A DNA stretch of 59,141 nt, taken from Anaerolineae bacterium. GTDB taxonomy: Bacteria > Chloroflexota > Anaerolineae > Aggregatilineales > Phototrophicaceae. This document shows, one piece after another, positions 25,103 through 36,300 of the stretch; the first letter of the stretch is position 1; each line of letters opens with the position of its first letter. The translations under genes were made by a program, and so were the position numbers. The notes under the pieces were generated by a model. That model worked only from the letters and a program-made list of their open reading frames with translations, searched no databases and was not told the DNA's origin. The stretch is from the NCBI GenBank assembly GCA_022843745.1, contig JALHNB010000044.1:1-59141 (forward strand). Direction: 5' to 3'.

Positions 25103-26227
25103 TTACGGCAGAATCAGGTGGAGATCGCCAAATTCGTGCCAGAGATAACGATTGGTGAGCGCCTGCTCGTAGGTCACGTGCAGGTGATTGCGTCCGGCTA
25201 AAGCTTCCAGCATGGCGAGGTGGGTCGCACGTGGCTCGTGTAGTCCGGTCAGCATCCCATCAACGGCGAAAATGCCGCGTTCCGGCGTGATGATAAGGCG
25301 AGTCCAGCCTTCGCCGGGGTGGGTTACGCCTTCCGCATCGGTGACGGTTTCCAGTGCGCGGACGACGGTTGTGCCGACAGCTACAACGCGACGATGAGCA
25401 GCGCGGGCGGCATTGATGACCTGGGCCGTATCCGCAGACACGCGATAATATTCCTCGTAGGACGGCTCGTGGTCTTCAAGGCTGGCGACACCCGTGTGCA
25501 GGATCAGCGGGACGATGTGGATGCCTTTCGCTACCAGACGGGTGATCAATTCCGGAGTAAAAGCGCGGCCTGCGGAGGGCATTTCGGCGCTGCCCGTTTC
25601 TGTCGCGTAGACTGTCTGGTAATAGCTATTGGGCCAACCCTCTTTGACATAACTGTAGCGAATGGGGAAACCGTATTCAGCTAAGTAATCCAAAATTGGA
25701 CAGGGTAAGTCGAAAGTCGCCAGCCAAAGGCGTGTGTGACTGCTGTTTTCGCCGCGCTTACTACGTTCGCCTGCATTATATGGCGCAAGTAATGTCGCAC
25801 TCGCCCCGGCAGGTAGCTGGAAAATTTCGCCGCTTTGTGCGGTGTAGAATGGCCGGGTTGACGTACCGTTTGGCTGCCGTACCTCGACTATCCACAAATC
25901 CGCCGGGAGATGAGTCGAGAGATGTAGTTCAAATGGCGTACCGTCGGAGCGATTGGCGTTGAGCGCAGCGTTCATCGTGCCGCTGGTGTTGATGACCAGC
26001 ACATCGCCCGCATTGAGAAATTGCGCGATGTCGCGAAATTGCGTGTGTGACACTCGATCATCGAGATAGTGCGACACCATCAGTTGAACTTCATCGCGAC
26101 ATAATCCTCGCGCTTCTGGAGGCTCGCTGGCTTCCAGTTCCGGCGGCAGTTTGAAATCAAGCAAATTGTCGATCACGGGTTTGAGAAAAGCGTCGCGCGG
26201 CAGGGCAGGTGTCGATAACAAATTCAT
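25103..26227 (-). CDS. QueA-like protein (S-adenosylmethionine:tRNA ribosyltransferase-isomerase family), divergent
   Basis: 374 residues. Family features are VAVGTTVVRALET near residue 290, QTVYA...GSAEMPSAGRAFTPELI and a GVASLE segment. Residues usually strict in QueA differ: the N-D/N-T-R region after GDVLVIN reads NTSGT, PTAGLHFT reads PSAGRAFT, LHVG reads LHTG, and the PLPPYI segment is replaced by FPIRYSYV. The start overlaps the SDR stop (ATGA). The canonical enzyme makes epoxyqueuosine in tRNA; this copy may have another substrate. No other queuosine gene is nearby. Confidence 0.7.
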   Translation of the reverse strand: MNLLSTPALPRDAFLKPVIDNLLDFKLPPELEASEPPEARGLCRDEVQLMVSHYLDDRVSHTQFRDIAQFLNAGDVLVINTSGTMNAALNANRSDGTPFELHLSTHLPADLWIVEVRQPNGTSTRPFYTAQSGEIFQLPAGASATLLAPYNAGERSKRGENSSHTRLWLATFDLPCPILDYLAEYGFPIRYSYVKEGWPNSYYQTVYATETGSAEMPSAGRAFTPELITRLVAKGIHIVPLILHTGVASLEDHEPSYEEYYRVSADTAQVINAARAAHRRVVAVGTTVVRALETVTDAEGVTHPGEGWTRLIITPERGIFAVDGMLTGLHEPRATHLAMLEALAGRNHLHVTYEQALTNRYLWHEFGDLHLILP

Positions 26228-26913
26228 GATTTGATTCCTATTGCGCGAGCCTGATAGCGACCACCGGGTAAATCGCCCTGCAACAGTTCAATAAAACCGG
26301 GGACGCTTTCTTCCGGCAGCGGTCTATCGCTGATGTCCTCGCCTGGGAAAGCCTCCTGGTGCATTTGTGTGCGCATATCACCGGGATCGACCCAATAAAC
26401 TTTGAGTGATGGATTTTCTGTCGCAAAGATGGCTGAAAGGTGTTCCAGTGCGGCTTTGCTTGAGCCGTATCCGCCCCAACCAGGGTAGGCTTCTGCTCCG
26501 ACATCGCTGGATACGTTGATGATTCGTGCGCCGGGTTTAAGTTGAACGCTTTGAAGAATTGCCAGCGGTGCGATCACGTTCGTAAGGTAAACCTGCTCCA
26601 ATATATCCAACGGATAAACGAGTAAATTGGGCTGCGGGCTAGGGCCGAGGATACTGGCATTGTTGACTACAGCATCCAGGCCGCCGATCCGCTGTGCGGC
26701 CTCAGCTAATGCGCGGCGATGTGCTTCATCGGTAACATCACCTGAAATGGCGATGACAGCGGTCAATTTTGAAAGTTCAGCGTGTGCTTTTGCGAGTTCG
26801 TCCGCGCCACGCGCGTTGATAATCAGTGACCAGCCGTTTTGCGCTAACGTTCGTGCTAAGGCGAGTCCGAGTCCGCGTGACGCGCCAGTAATGAGTGCAG
26901 TTTGAGTATTCAT
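26224..26913 (-). CDS. SDR-family oxidoreductase
   Basis: 229-residue classical SDR: TGASRGLGLALARTLAQ at the start, VVNNASILG near residue 85, and the catalytic SSDVGAEAYPGWGGYGSSK with Tyr-x-x-x-Lys near 150. It is translationally coupled to the QueA-like gene by a 4-bp overlap, an unusual partnership that suggests joint action on one compound or modification. The substrate is not known. Confidence 0.85.
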   Translation of the reverse strand: MNTQTALITGASRGLGLALARTLAQNGWSLIINARGADELAKAHAELSKLTAVIAISGDVTDEAHRRALAEAAQRIGGLDAVVNNASILGPSPQPNLLVYPLDILEQVYLTNVIAPLAILQSVQLKPGARIINVSSDVGAEAYPGWGGYGSSKAALEHLSAIFATENPSLKVYWVDPGDMRTQMHQEAFPGEDISDRPLPEESVPGFIELLQGDLPGGRYQARAIGIKS

Positions 26914-27034
26914 TCGTGATTATCCCCCATTTGGGTTCGATTCTATGACTTAAGGATAATCTGAATGCGGGGGTTCATCTTCGTACTCTAGGCGGGATGC
27001 GAGGCTGTACAAAGGTACAGCAAGCAATAAAAAA

Positions 27035-27084
27035 GGGCGCATCGTCCCGACGGGATTTCCGTTGGTCACCACGCGCCCCTACAA
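27035..27084 (+). repeat. REP-like palindrome, copy 6 (long-loop form)
   Basis: GGGCGC (27035-27040) and GCGCCC with CTACAA (27073-27084), with about 30 nt between the arms. Located between the SDR start region and the end of sucB. Confidence 0.6.
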
Positions 27085-27093
27085 TAAATATCA

Positions 27094-28320
27094 CTAACCT
27101 TCGATGAGCAGGGTTTCGGGGTCTTCGATCAGTTCTTTAACGCGCACCAGAAATTGCACGGCTTCGCGACCATCGACAATGCGATGATCGTAGCTCAAGG
27201 CGACGTACATCATTGGGCGAATAACGACCTGACCATCGAGGGCAATTGGACGCTGTTCAATTTTGTGGAGGCCGAGAATCGCAACCTGCGGGGGATTCAG
27301 AATCGGCGTACTGAGCATCGAGCCGAAAACGCCGCCGTTGGTGATGGTAAATGTCCCGCCGCGCAGACTTTCGAGCGAGAGTGTTCCCGCTTCGGTCTGC
27401 TGGGCGTAATCTTTGATGGCTTTTTCGATTTCCGCGAACGACATGCGATCCGCGTTGCGCAGGACAGGGACGACCAGCCCCTCTGCCGCGCCAATCGCGA
27501 TGCCGATGTCATAGTAATGTTTCAGCACGATTTCGTCGCCCTGGATTTCGGCGTTCAGCGGCGGGAATTTTTTGAGCGCACCGATAGATGCTTTAACGAA
27601 AAATGAGCTAAATCCTAAACCGACACCAAAGCGTTCTTTAAAAGTTTCCTTGCGGCGCTGGCGTACATCCATCACCGCGCTCATGTCGATTTCGTTGAAG
27701 GTCGTCAGCATCGCTGCGGTGTGCTGCGCTTCGACAAGGCGTTGCGCGATGGTGCGACGACGGCGAGACATGCGTACACGCTCTTCTTCAGATACTCTGC
27801 CAGACCTGGGCTGCGACGCGGGGGCGGGCGTAGGAGTTTGACGCTGTTCAATATAGCGCTCCACGTCACGTTTCATCACACGTTTCGAATCTTTGGGCGT
27901 GATTTTTGATAAGTCGACCTGATTCTCCTCAGCGACCCGTTTTGCGACAGGGGTTGCACGTTCTTCTTGAGCAGCGGGAATTACGGGTGGTGCTGGTACT
28001 TTAACAGGTACTTCAGCAGGTTTTTCAACGGCTTTTTCAGCTTTGGGCGCGGCAGCTGGCTTTGCACTTTCTCCGGTTGACCCATTTTCGTCAATGAGGC
28101 CGAGGACATCGCCGACCTTCACGTCCGCGCCTGCCTGCTGGTCGATTCGCGCCAGTTTGCCAGCTTTTTCTGCGCCAACCTCCAGGTCTACTTTGTCGGT
28201 TTCCAGGACGAGAACAGGTTCACCCGCCTTAACAACATCGCCTTCCTGTTTCAGCCAGCGTGCAATGGTTGCTTCAATCACCGATTCGCCTAAATCCGGC
28301 ACTTTAATTTCGATAGACAT
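27094..28320 (-). CDS. sucB: 2-oxoacid dehydrogenase E2 (dihydrolipoyllysine succinyltransferase)
   Basis: 408 residues. Residues 1-75 are a lipoyl domain with the lipoylated Lys in [13 protein letters not shown] Pro/Ala/Lys-rich linker, a peripheral-subunit-binding domain ([17 protein letters not shown]) and a catalytic acyltransferase domain with [15 protein letters not shown] follow. The start at 28320 follows GGAGT; nine in-frame codons before it are discarded. Four bases separate it from the sucA stop, so E1 and E2 form an operon. No E3 (lpd) gene is in the window. It acts in the TCA cycle. Confidence 0.93.
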   Translation of the reverse strand: MSIEIKVPDLGESVIEATIARWLKQEGDVVKAGEPVLVLETDKVDLEVGAEKAGKLARIDQQAGADVKVGDVLGLIDENGSTGESAKPAAAPKAEKAVEKPAEVPVKVPAPPVIPAAQEERATPVAKRVAEENQVDLSKITPKDSKRVMKRDVERYIEQRQTPTPAPASQPRSGRVSEEERVRMSRRRRTIAQRLVEAQHTAAMLTTFNEIDMSAVMDVRQRRKETFKERFGVGLGFSSFFVKASIGALKKFPPLNAEIQGDEIVLKHYYDIGIAIGAAEGLVVPVLRNADRMSFAEIEKAIKDYAQQTEAGTLSLESLRGGTFTITNGGVFGSMLSTPILNPPQVAILGLHKIEQRPIALDGQVVIRPMMYVALSYDHRIVDGREAVQFLVRVKELIEDPETLLIEG

Positions 28321-28324
28321 AAGA

Positions 28325-31099
28325 TTACTCCGCAGCTTCTTTATCAAATTTCCAGTTGAAAGCGTATTCGATAATCATGGCCTGATTGGTCTTGTGGGCG
28401 GTAGAGGAGCCTTCCGCTGGGCTGGAACTGCGGCGCCGTCCGACATAATTTACGGGGAAGCGCCGTTTTACCAGCCGTTCCAGCCGCCAGCTTATAAACT
28501 CCCATGCGCCCATATTTTTCGGTTCTTCCTGCGCCCAGACAATTTCACGCAGATTGGGATACATCGCCAGGGTTGCCTGCAAATCGGCGGCAGGGAAGGG
28601 GTAAAGCTGCTCGATACGTACAACGGCCACATCGGGATGTTTGGCACGGTATTCGCTGGTCACAAGGTCGAGATAAAATTTGCCGCTGCATAAAATCATG
28701 CGCTGAACAGCTTCCGGCTTGGCATCGGCATCGTCGATCACTGGGTGCCAGTTGCTTTCGGTCAGGTCTTTTACCGATGAGGCTACCGCCGGATTACGCA
28801 GGAGACTTTTCGGTGTCATGATGACCAGCGGCAGGGGATCGGTTTTCAGCAAAATCGCCTGCCGCCGCAACAGGTGAAAATATTGCGCGGCGGTGGTGCA
28901 GTTGGCGACGCGCATATTGATTTTCGCGCCTAAATTCAAGAAGCGCTCCAGGCGGGCGCTGGAATGATCTGGCCCTGCGCCTTCCCATCCATGTGGGAGC
29001 AGCATCACCAGCGAGGGAGTCTGTCCCCATTTTTCACGCGCCGAGACGATAAATTCGTCGATAATGATCTGCGCATTGTTGATAAAATCGCCATACTGCG
29101 CTTCCCAGATGACCAATCGTTCCGGGGCTTGAACGTTGTAGCCGTATTCAAAGCCCAGAACGGCGGCCTCGGAAAGCGGACTGTTATGAACCTCAAAAGC
29201 GGCGGCAGATTGCGAAAGCTCTTGGAGGGGTACGAAGATTTTGCCCATTTTGGCATCGTGTAAAACTGCGTGGCGATGGCTGAATGTGCCGCGTTCGGTG
29301 TCTTGCCCCGTGAGGCGAATTGGTATGCCATCCTCAAGGATGCTGGCAAAGGCCAATTCCTCGGCAGTTGCCCAATCAATTGAAGGTTCGTAATACAGGC
29401 TATCAAAAGCTTTACGGCGGGCGCGAATCGTATCTTCCAGTCGGCTGGAATAGAATGTGAAATCGTCTGGAAATTTTGACAGCGATTCGTTCAAGGCTTT
29501 AAGCCGCTTTACCGGAATCGACGTTTTGACGCGGCGGGCTTCGCCGGGTGGTGGTGGGGATGGTTTCGGTTCGGCCAATTTTTCCGGGTCAGCTATCGTG
29601 TCGTTGATGGTCTGGAGATTCTGAAGATGGCGATTGACCATCTCCTCTGGCTTTTCCGCGCTGATGGTTTTGCGCCGCACTAATTCATTTGCCCAAAGCT
29701 GACGAACTGTGCGATGATCGCGGATATTTTGATACATAAGCGGCTGTGTAAAACCCGGCTCATCCAGTTCATTATGACCATAGCGACGGTAGCCAACGAG
29801 GTCGATGAGAAAGTCTTTTTCGAATTTATCCTGATACGCATAGGCAATCCGCGCGACTTCGATGCAGGCTTCGGGATCGTCGGCGTTGACGTGGATAATC
29901 GGGACTTTAAAACCTTTTGCCAGATCACTGGCATAGAGCGTACTGCGGCTGTCGTGAGGGTCGGTTGTAAAACCCAGTTGGTTATTGGTAATGATGTGGA
30001 GCGTACCGCCCGTAAAATAGCCGGGAATCTGCGACAGATTGAAGGTTTCGGCGACGATGCCCTGACCGGGGAAAGCTGCATCGCCATGAATCAGGATTTG
30101 CAGCGTCCAATCAGGATTGAAGTGTGGCTCACCGCGCCGATTCACGGTTGTTCCGGCTGCCCGCGCCATGCCAACGGAAATCGGGTTGATGACTTCGAGA
30201 TGGCTGGGATTGGGCGGCATCGTAATTATCAGCGGTGCATGATGCTCAATATTGATTGATCGGCTGAGTCCCTGATGGTATTTGACATCCCCGATTGTCC
30301 AGCCGATGGCATCCTGCAACTCCTGAATTTTGATCGGGTCTTTGAACTCCGCCAGAATTTGCTCATAAGGCTTATTCATGATGTGTGCGAGGACGTTAAG
30401 CCGCCCACGATGTGCCATACCGATCAGGATATTGGATATGCCGGAGCGTGCCGAAGACGAGACAACCTCATCCAGAATCGGCACGGTCATGTCCAGACCT
30501 TCTATCGAAAAGCGATATTTGGTTGGAAAGGTGCGCTGTAAAAAATGCTCAAAAACTTCGACCTGCGTCAGGCGTTCCAGCAGTGCAGTCAGGTATTCGG
30601 AATCAGCGGGAGGTCGGAAGCGTCGTGATTCAGCGGCCTCTCGCAGCCATTCGCGCTCCTCTGGGATGCGGATGTGGTCATAGTCAAAGCCGATATGCGA
30701 CGAATAGACCGTTCGCAGGGTTTGAAGCGCTTCCTGTGCATTGGACGCGGTACTAACGATTGGGCCACCCACGAGACTGGCTGGAAGATCGCGCAAATCA
30801 GCTTCGGTGAGTCCATGGGCAGTCGGCGATAGTGCAGGATCACCGGGCGGTGCGCCCCCCAGCGGGTCAAGCTGCGCGGCTGTATGCCCATATTCGCGAA
30901 TGGCCTGCGCGAGATTGACCGCGCCGACGATTTTGTCGATGGGGAGAACAGGCGCAACAGTTTCATTGGGCGGCGACCAATGGCTGAAGAACGCGCGCGC
31001 ATCGGCATCCACCAAATCGGGATTTTGACGGTAACGATCATAAAGTTCGAGGACGTAGCCCGCATTTGGGCCGTGAAAAAGCTGCCAAAAATCCATCAT
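28325..31099 (-). CDS. sucA: 2-oxoglutarate dehydrogenase E1 component
   Basis: About 924 residues, the normal length. N-terminal [21 protein letters not shown] is typical. ThDP enzyme landmarks include [13 protein letters not shown] near residue 230, [15 protein letters not shown] near 335 and [12 protein letters not shown] near 430; the C-terminal half has [16 protein letters not shown] and [16 protein letters not shown]. It decarboxylates 2-oxoglutarate and passes the succinyl group to SucB. The start is one of two adjacent ATGs (31099 or 31096); no strong ribosome-binding site. Confidence 0.95.
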   Translation of the reverse strand: MMDFWQLFHGPNAGYVLELYDRYRQNPDLVDADARAFFSHWSPPNETVAPVLPIDKIVGAVNLAQAIREYGHTAAQLDPLGGAPPGDPALSPTAHGLTEADLRDLPASLVGGPIVSTASNAQEALQTLRTVYSSHIGFDYDHIRIPEEREWLREAAESRRFRPPADSEYLTALLERLTQVEVFEHFLQRTFPTKYRFSIEGLDMTVPILDEVVSSSARSGISNILIGMAHRGRLNVLAHIMNKPYEQILAEFKDPIKIQELQDAIGWTIGDVKYHQGLSRSINIEHHAPLIITMPPNPSHLEVINPISVGMARAAGTTVNRRGEPHFNPDWTLQILIHGDAAFPGQGIVAETFNLSQIPGYFTGGTLHIITNNQLGFTTDPHDSRSTLYASDLAKGFKVPIIHVNADDPEACIEVARIAYAYQDKFEKDFLIDLVGYRRYGHNELDEPGFTQPLMYQNIRDHRTVRQLWANELVRRKTISAEKPEEMVNRHLQNLQTINDTIADPEKLAEPKPSPPPPGEARRVKTSIPVKRLKALNESLSKFPDDFTFYSSRLEDTIRARRKAFDSLYYEPSIDWATAEELAFASILEDGIPIRLTGQDTERGTFSHRHAVLHDAKMGKIFVPLQELSQSAAAFEVHNSPLSEAAVLGFEYGYNVQAPERLVIWEAQYGDFINNAQIIIDEFIVSAREKWGQTPSLVMLLPHGWEGAGPDHSSARLERFLNLGAKINMRVANCTTAAQYFHLLRRQAILLKTDPLPLVIMTPKSLLRNPAVASSVKDLTESNWHPVIDDADAKPEAVQRMILCSGKFYLDLVTSEYRAKHPDVAVVRIEQLYPFPAADLQATLAMYPNLREIVWAQEEPKNMGAWEFISWRLERLVKRRFPVNYVGRRRSSSPAEGSSTAHKTNQAMIIEYAFNWKFDKEAAE

Positions 31100-31166
31100 C
31101 AATGTTTCTACTAATTTGTATGCTGCCGATAAGGTTAGGATACCATTTCAGGAGGTGCAGCGCTAA

Positions 31167-31979
31167 TTAATTCGCTGACTGAACCTCTAATGTCCTGCTG
31201 ACTACATGATTCCATGTCCGGGCATAATCGACACCGTATTCGTTCACGCCGCCGGATGCTTCTGTGCCTGTCAGATAGGGACGCACCGCCATAAATCCAC
31301 TTGTATTCTGCATCTGGTCGGCGTTGAGGAAATGCAGGGCGACTCCGGCACGTTCTTTGGCAGTGGTATTGCCGCGCGTGCAGTGGGCTGTGCCATAGGC
31401 AAACAGGACGACCCCGCCAGCAGGCAGTTCAACTGGTACGGCTTGGTCTTCGGGTGGGTAGCAGCGGATATGGTGATCGCTCTCTGGATCACGCGAATGT
31501 TCATAGGCTTGGCGAAAGCTGCCGGGAATGACGTGAATCGTGCCGTTGGCGAGTGTGGCATCGTGGACGGCTGTCCAGAGCGCTGTTCCTCGTAACGGAT
31601 TCGGGATTTTGAAATAGGCGTTATCCTGATGCCAGTTTGTGCCAGAGCCGTGCAAGCCGGGCTTCAGGAAGACCTGATCCAGATGAAGCACGACAGGATC
31701 GCCGATCAATTGGCTGACCGTTTCGACGACTTTCGGGACGAAGGGCATGGCGCGATAAAATTCGCTATGCGGACTCATCGGGCAAAGCTGTAGATTGGCT
31801 TTTGTGCTGGAATGCGTCTTGCCGTCACCATCTGTCGCGACGTTCCGCAGCAAACCAATCTGCTTGAAGCGCTCGATTTCAGCCTGCATGGCGGCTACTT
31901 CCGTTTTATCCCAGAATTCTGGAAGGGCGAGATAACCCTGTTCGTAAAACTGTTGAATTTGTGCGTCAGATAATTTCAT
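31167..31979 (-). CDS. Phytanoyl-CoA dioxygenase (PhyH) family protein
   Basis: 270-residue Fe(II)/2-oxoglutarate oxygenase. The first two iron ligands are in NWHQDNAYF near residue 120 (H-x-D), and the distal His in GTAHCTRGN near 205, with a C-terminal Arg typical of 2-oxoglutarate binding (RAGVALHFLN). Start 31979 follows GGAGAG at 8-nt spacing. It lies upstream of sucA on the same strand, 67 bp apart. Substrate unknown. Confidence 0.85.
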   Translation of the reverse strand: MKLSDAQIQQFYEQGYLALPEFWDKTEVAAMQAEIERFKQIGLLRNVATDGDGKTHSSTKANLQLCPMSPHSEFYRAMPFVPKVVETVSQLIGDPVVLHLDQVFLKPGLHGSGTNWHQDNAYFKIPNPLRGTALWTAVHDATLANGTIHVIPGSFRQAYEHSRDPESDHHIRCYPPEDQAVPVELPAGGVVLFAYGTAHCTRGNTTAKERAGVALHFLNADQMQNTSGFMAVRPYLTGTEASGGVNEYGVDYARTWNHVVSRTLEVQSAN

Positions 31980-32110
31980 ATGATGAACTCTCCAGATTTT
32001 CGAGAATTTCAAGATGTTTGATAGCGATAACGCGCTTTTACTACAATTGTAGCGTTATTTCGCCCTACACAAAAAGTTTTCATGAGTCTGTAACCATGAC
32101 ATTTGAACTA

Positions 32111-32140
32111 TTGGGCTTGGATTGAGATTACGTGTATAAT
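32111..32140 (+). promoter_or_regulatory. Promoter of the FHA-kinase unit
   Basis: TTGGGC (32111-32116) and TATAAT (32135-32140), 18 nt apart, 80 nt before the FHA start. It is in the divergent gap with the PhyH gene. Confidence 0.5.
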
Positions 32141-32220
32141 TAACGCGGCAAACAAGTGTAATATCACTTACTAAATTGCGACCCATCGAAATAACCTAAT
32201 TTATTGGGGGGATCGGGAAA

Positions 32221-33264
32221 TTGGTTCAGCCTTATAGTGCAGTAATGGAAAACATTAAACTCTGTTCATCATGCCAAAAAGAAAACCCGGCTGCGCTAAC
32301 TGTTTGCGAACATTGTGGTTCGCAGCTGGTTGCTTTGCTGCCTGCGCCAACGACAGTGATGATTCCCGATCAGCCGATTAAATTTGCGCCACCGACCAAC
32401 GTTGTCAAATTGGCTCAGACTTACGTCGGTTCGCTGATTTTGATGGTCATCGGACAGGAACAGCCGATTATTCTCAAAGGCAGTACGCAAGTTACGCTTG
32501 GGCGTTATAACCCTGGCGAAACAGCGCCTTCGATTGACCTGACACCCTATAAAGCCGATATGCTGGGTGTTTCACGCCAGCACGCGCGTATCCGACGCTC
32601 TGAAGATCGCTATACCATTGAAGATATTGGCAGTACGAATGGCACGTGGGTCAATGAAACTCGTTTAAAACCTCATCAATTTCATGAGATTGAAAGCGGC
32701 GCTCTCATTCGATTAGGCCAGTTGGGTTTATATGCCTATTTCGAGTCGGCTACTGAAGCTGATGCGGACGAAGCAACTATTAACCTGAAAAATGGGCAAA
32801 ATAAGCTGACTCCCCAATATCTTGCCAGCCATGTGACTCCTTATTTGAATGCTCTGGCGAGCGTACAGGCTGTTCGGAACGAATTTCTGGGGCGCACGAT
32901 GACTGAGGTTGGGATCGTGTCGATGAATGCCGATGAATCAAAAGGTATCAGCATTAAGATTGAAGGCGCTAAAGAAGCGGTTCAATTGGCGACCAACAAA
33001 CTGCCTTCCTGGAAACAAAAGCATCAAACGCAAATCAGCCGTTATCGCGAAATCAATAAAACACAGGATGATACGACGCAAGACAGTGATGAATCGCAGA
33101 GTTTACGGCGCGAACTTATGGAAGCTGAAATCCAGTTCGCACTGGACTATTTAGGTGAGTTATCACCGGAACAGCCGGAAGAAAAACGAAAGCCGTATCT
33201 CAAAAGACTAGTTACACATTTGCATGTTTTGATCGCCAGCCCGTTGCAAATCTCTGCTGATTAG
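32221..33264 (+). CDS. Zinc-ribbon FHA-domain protein
   Basis: 347 residues. The N-terminus has a CxxC-x10-CxxC zinc ribbon (CSSCQKENPAALTVCEHCGS). An FHA domain follows at about 80-180: VTLGRYNP, SRQHARIRR and IEDIGSTNGTWVNE contain the Gly-Arg, Ser-x-x-His and Asn residues that bind phosphothreonine. The C-terminal 150 residues are helical and charged, without a known domain. A TTG start with GGGGGG upstream is used; the ATG at 32245 is an alternative. It precedes a Ser/Thr kinase and is a natural phospho-reader for it. Confidence 0.85.
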   Translation: MVQPYSAVMENIKLCSSCQKENPAALTVCEHCGSQLVALLPAPTTVMIPDQPIKFAPPTNVVKLAQTYVGSLILMVIGQEQPIILKGSTQVTLGRYNPGETAPSIDLTPYKADMLGVSRQHARIRRSEDRYTIEDIGSTNGTWVNETRLKPHQFHEIESGALIRLGQLGLYAYFESATEADADEATINLKNGQNKLTPQYLASHVTPYLNALASVQAVRNEFLGRTMTEVGIVSMNADESKGISIKIEGAKEAVQLATNKLPSWKQKHQTQISRYREINKTQDDTTQDSDESQSLRRELMEAEIQFALDYLGELSPEQPEEKRKPYLKRLVTHLHVLIASPLQISAD

Positions 33265-33311
33265 TTCTGTTGCATCTTACGGTAAACCAACGTTGCATCT
33301 TGCGCTAAATC
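33243..33311 (+). repeat. Triplicated GTTGCA units at the FHA stop codon
   Basis: GTTGCAAATCTCTGCTGATTAG (unit 1 starts 33243, contains the TAG stop at 33262-33264), GTTGCATCTTACGGTAAACC (33269) and GTTGCATCTTGCGCTAAATC (33292). Units are spaced 26 and 23 bp. Units 2 and 3 match at 17 of 20 positions. Confidence 0.6.
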
Positions 33312-33358
33312 TACAAATAGCCATAATCGAGATGGATTGTTTGTAAATTGGCGTTGTT

Positions 33359-36300
33359 ATGCAGAATAATGTCCCGATAGATTTAAGTTTAAAAGGCTAT
33401 GAGCTGCGCCAGATGATCGGGCGCGGTGGTTTCGGCGCGGTTTATCGTGCCTATCAACCGCTGCTTGAACGCGAAGTTGCGATCAAGGTTATCCTGCCAG
33501 AATACGCCAATAACCCCAATTTTATCCGCCGATTTGAAACAGAAGCTCAACTGATTGCCCAGCTTGAGCATATTCATATTGTCCCGCTGTATGATTATTG
33601 GCGTGAGCCGGACAGTGCCTATCTGGTCATGCGCTGGCTGCGCGGCGGCAGCTTACAGGAATCGTTAGCAAAAGGGACGCTCTGGTCGATTGGTGAGATT
33701 TCGCGGCTGCTCGATCAGATTGCATCGGCATTAGTGGCTGCACATCGACATGGAATCATTCATCGTGACATCAAACCACCCAATATCCTGCTCGATGAAG
33801 AAAATAATGCTTATCTTGCGGATTTTGGTATCGCGAAAAATCTTATCACGGGCAAGCAGACCGTTGGTGATGATGAGCGCGTAGGCTCACCTGCCTATAT
33901 CTCGCCGGAGCAGATCATGGGTCAGCCTGTTTCGGCTCAAAGTGATATTTACAGCCTGGGTGTTGTGCTGTATATGCTGCTGACGGGGCAGACACCTTTT
34001 CTCGATCCTAGTACGACAACGGTGATTCGCAGGCATGTGACCGAGCCGCTGCCGCCGCTGCAAATGATTCAACCCAATTTGCCCCTCGCGCTCAATTCAA
34101 TTATCTGGCGTGCCACATCGAAACAACCAGACATGCGTTACCCTGATGCGCTGAGTATGGCAGAAGATTTTCGGCGGGTGATGTCCTCAGAACTGGGGAT
34201 GACACTCACGCCAACCAGGGTTGCAGATGTGTCGCCGACCCGGAATCTGCCGCCGACTTCCCCTGGGCGGACGGTCATTATTGACCTGCCTTTAGCACCG
34301 AAAAATCCGTATAAAGGTCTGCGGCCTTTTCAGGAAGCCGATGCCGCTGAATTTTTCGGGCGCAAAATGCTGATCGAATCGCTGCTGAAACGCCTGGATA
34401 AATCTCGGTTTTTGACGGTGATCGGCCCCAGCGGAAGCGGAAAGTCAAGCGTCGTCAAGGCGGGGATGCTTCCCATGCTGCGCCGAGGGGTGATTTTAGG
34501 CTCACAGGATTGGTTTATCACGCAAATGACACCGGGCGCGCAGCCATTTGTCGAACTGGAAGCTGCCTTACTGGGTATCGCCACTAATGCACCCACTGAG
34601 AAATTAGCGGATTATCTGCGCGAGAACCCAGCAAAGCTGACGCAAATGCTGAAGCAGATGTTGCCTGCTCAGGATGATGACGTATTGTTAGTGATTGACC
34701 AGTTTGAAGAGCTTTTTACCCAGACAGAAACTGAGATCGAACGCAGTCATTTTCTTAAATGTTTATATCTGGCTGCTACTGATCCTGATAGCCACCTGCG
34801 CATAGTCATTACATTGCGCGCCGATCTTTATGATCGACCACTTTTATATGCCGATTTCGGCAGCCTGATTCGAGAACATACAGAGGTCGTACTCCCACTG
34901 AATACCAGTGAGATGGAGGATGCGATTGTTGGCCCCGCGCATTGGCTGGGTTTGCGATTCGAGCCTGGATTGGTATCGGCGATTATTGCCGATGTCAATC
35001 AGCAGCCCGGTGCGCTGCCACTGCTGCAATATGCGCTGACTGAATTATTCGAGCATCGCGATGGATTCACGCTTACCCAGATCGCCTACCAGGAAAGTGG
35101 AGGCGTATTCGGCGCACTCGCGCGTCGCGCGGATGAGCTTTATGAAAGTCTGGATGCGACCAGCCAGGAGATGGCGCGACAACTTTTCCTGCGGATGGTC
35201 ACGCTAGGGGAGGGTGTGGACGATACACGCCGCCGAGTTTTGCGTGAAGAATTGACACGAATCGCAGGCGACAGGCGCACGATGCAGCGTGTTATCGACA
35301 CGTTTGGCAAATATCGCTTGCTGACATTCGATCATGAACCTGTGACACGTTCGCCAACGGTTGAGGTCGCGCATGAAGCCTTGATTCGCGTCTGGGGTCG
35401 TCTGCGAGATTGGATAGATGCCAGCCGTGATGATTTACGGCTTCATCAGCGCCTGTCTACTGTGACCAATGAGTGGATCAATTCAAATTACGAGTCCAGT
35501 TTTCTGGCATCAGGATCGCGTCTGGCGCAGTTCGAAACGTTGGCGGCATCCAAAAAGATCGCTCTCAGCCAGGATGAAGAAAATTATCTGCGAACCAGCG
35601 GTGCTGCCAGGCGACGGGCGGCTCGCAGGCTGCAAATATTTATTGCCGCGTTGATTGTGTTTTCTCTGGTTGCATTGGGACTGGCGCTGCTGGCCCTTGA
35701 TCGACAGGCTGCGGCTATCAGCGAACAACAGCGTGCCGACCAGGAAGCCAGCGTTGCGCGGTCACGCGAATTAGCGGTTACGGCGCTTAACGGGGTTCAA
35801 AGGCATGACTTAGCTTTGTTGTTGAGCCTGGAAGCCCTGCAATCCGCAGATACATTTGGCGCACGAAGCAGTCTGCTAACGACGCTGCAAGCTTCCCCTT
35901 ATTTACTGACTTATTTGCATGGCAGTGGTGAGTCGATCCGCAGTGTCGCTTATAGCCCGAATGGTCGCCTGATCGCATCCGGTGGCAAAGATAATGCCCT
36001 GACCCTATGGGATGGTAGTCGTCCGCTGGGACAGCCATTGACTGGACATGAAGGGTGGATTAACAGTATCGCTTTCGGCCCAGATAACCGCCTGTTGGTT
36101 TCTGGGAGCGCAGATGAGACTGTGCGACTTTGGGATGTTCAGAACCGTCAGCCAATTGGTGAGCCTCTTTTGGGTAATGGCGGTGCGGTATGGAGCGTCG
36201 CGGTTAGCCCCGATGGGCGAAAAATCGCATCCGGCAATACGGATGGAACGATCAATTTGTGGGATTCAGAGACGCAGCAACCGATAGGCGATTCCCTCAC

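Noticed and set aside
29680-31065. Several open frames inside sucA on both strands.
   Set aside because: All lie within the well-supported E1 gene and show no independent signals.
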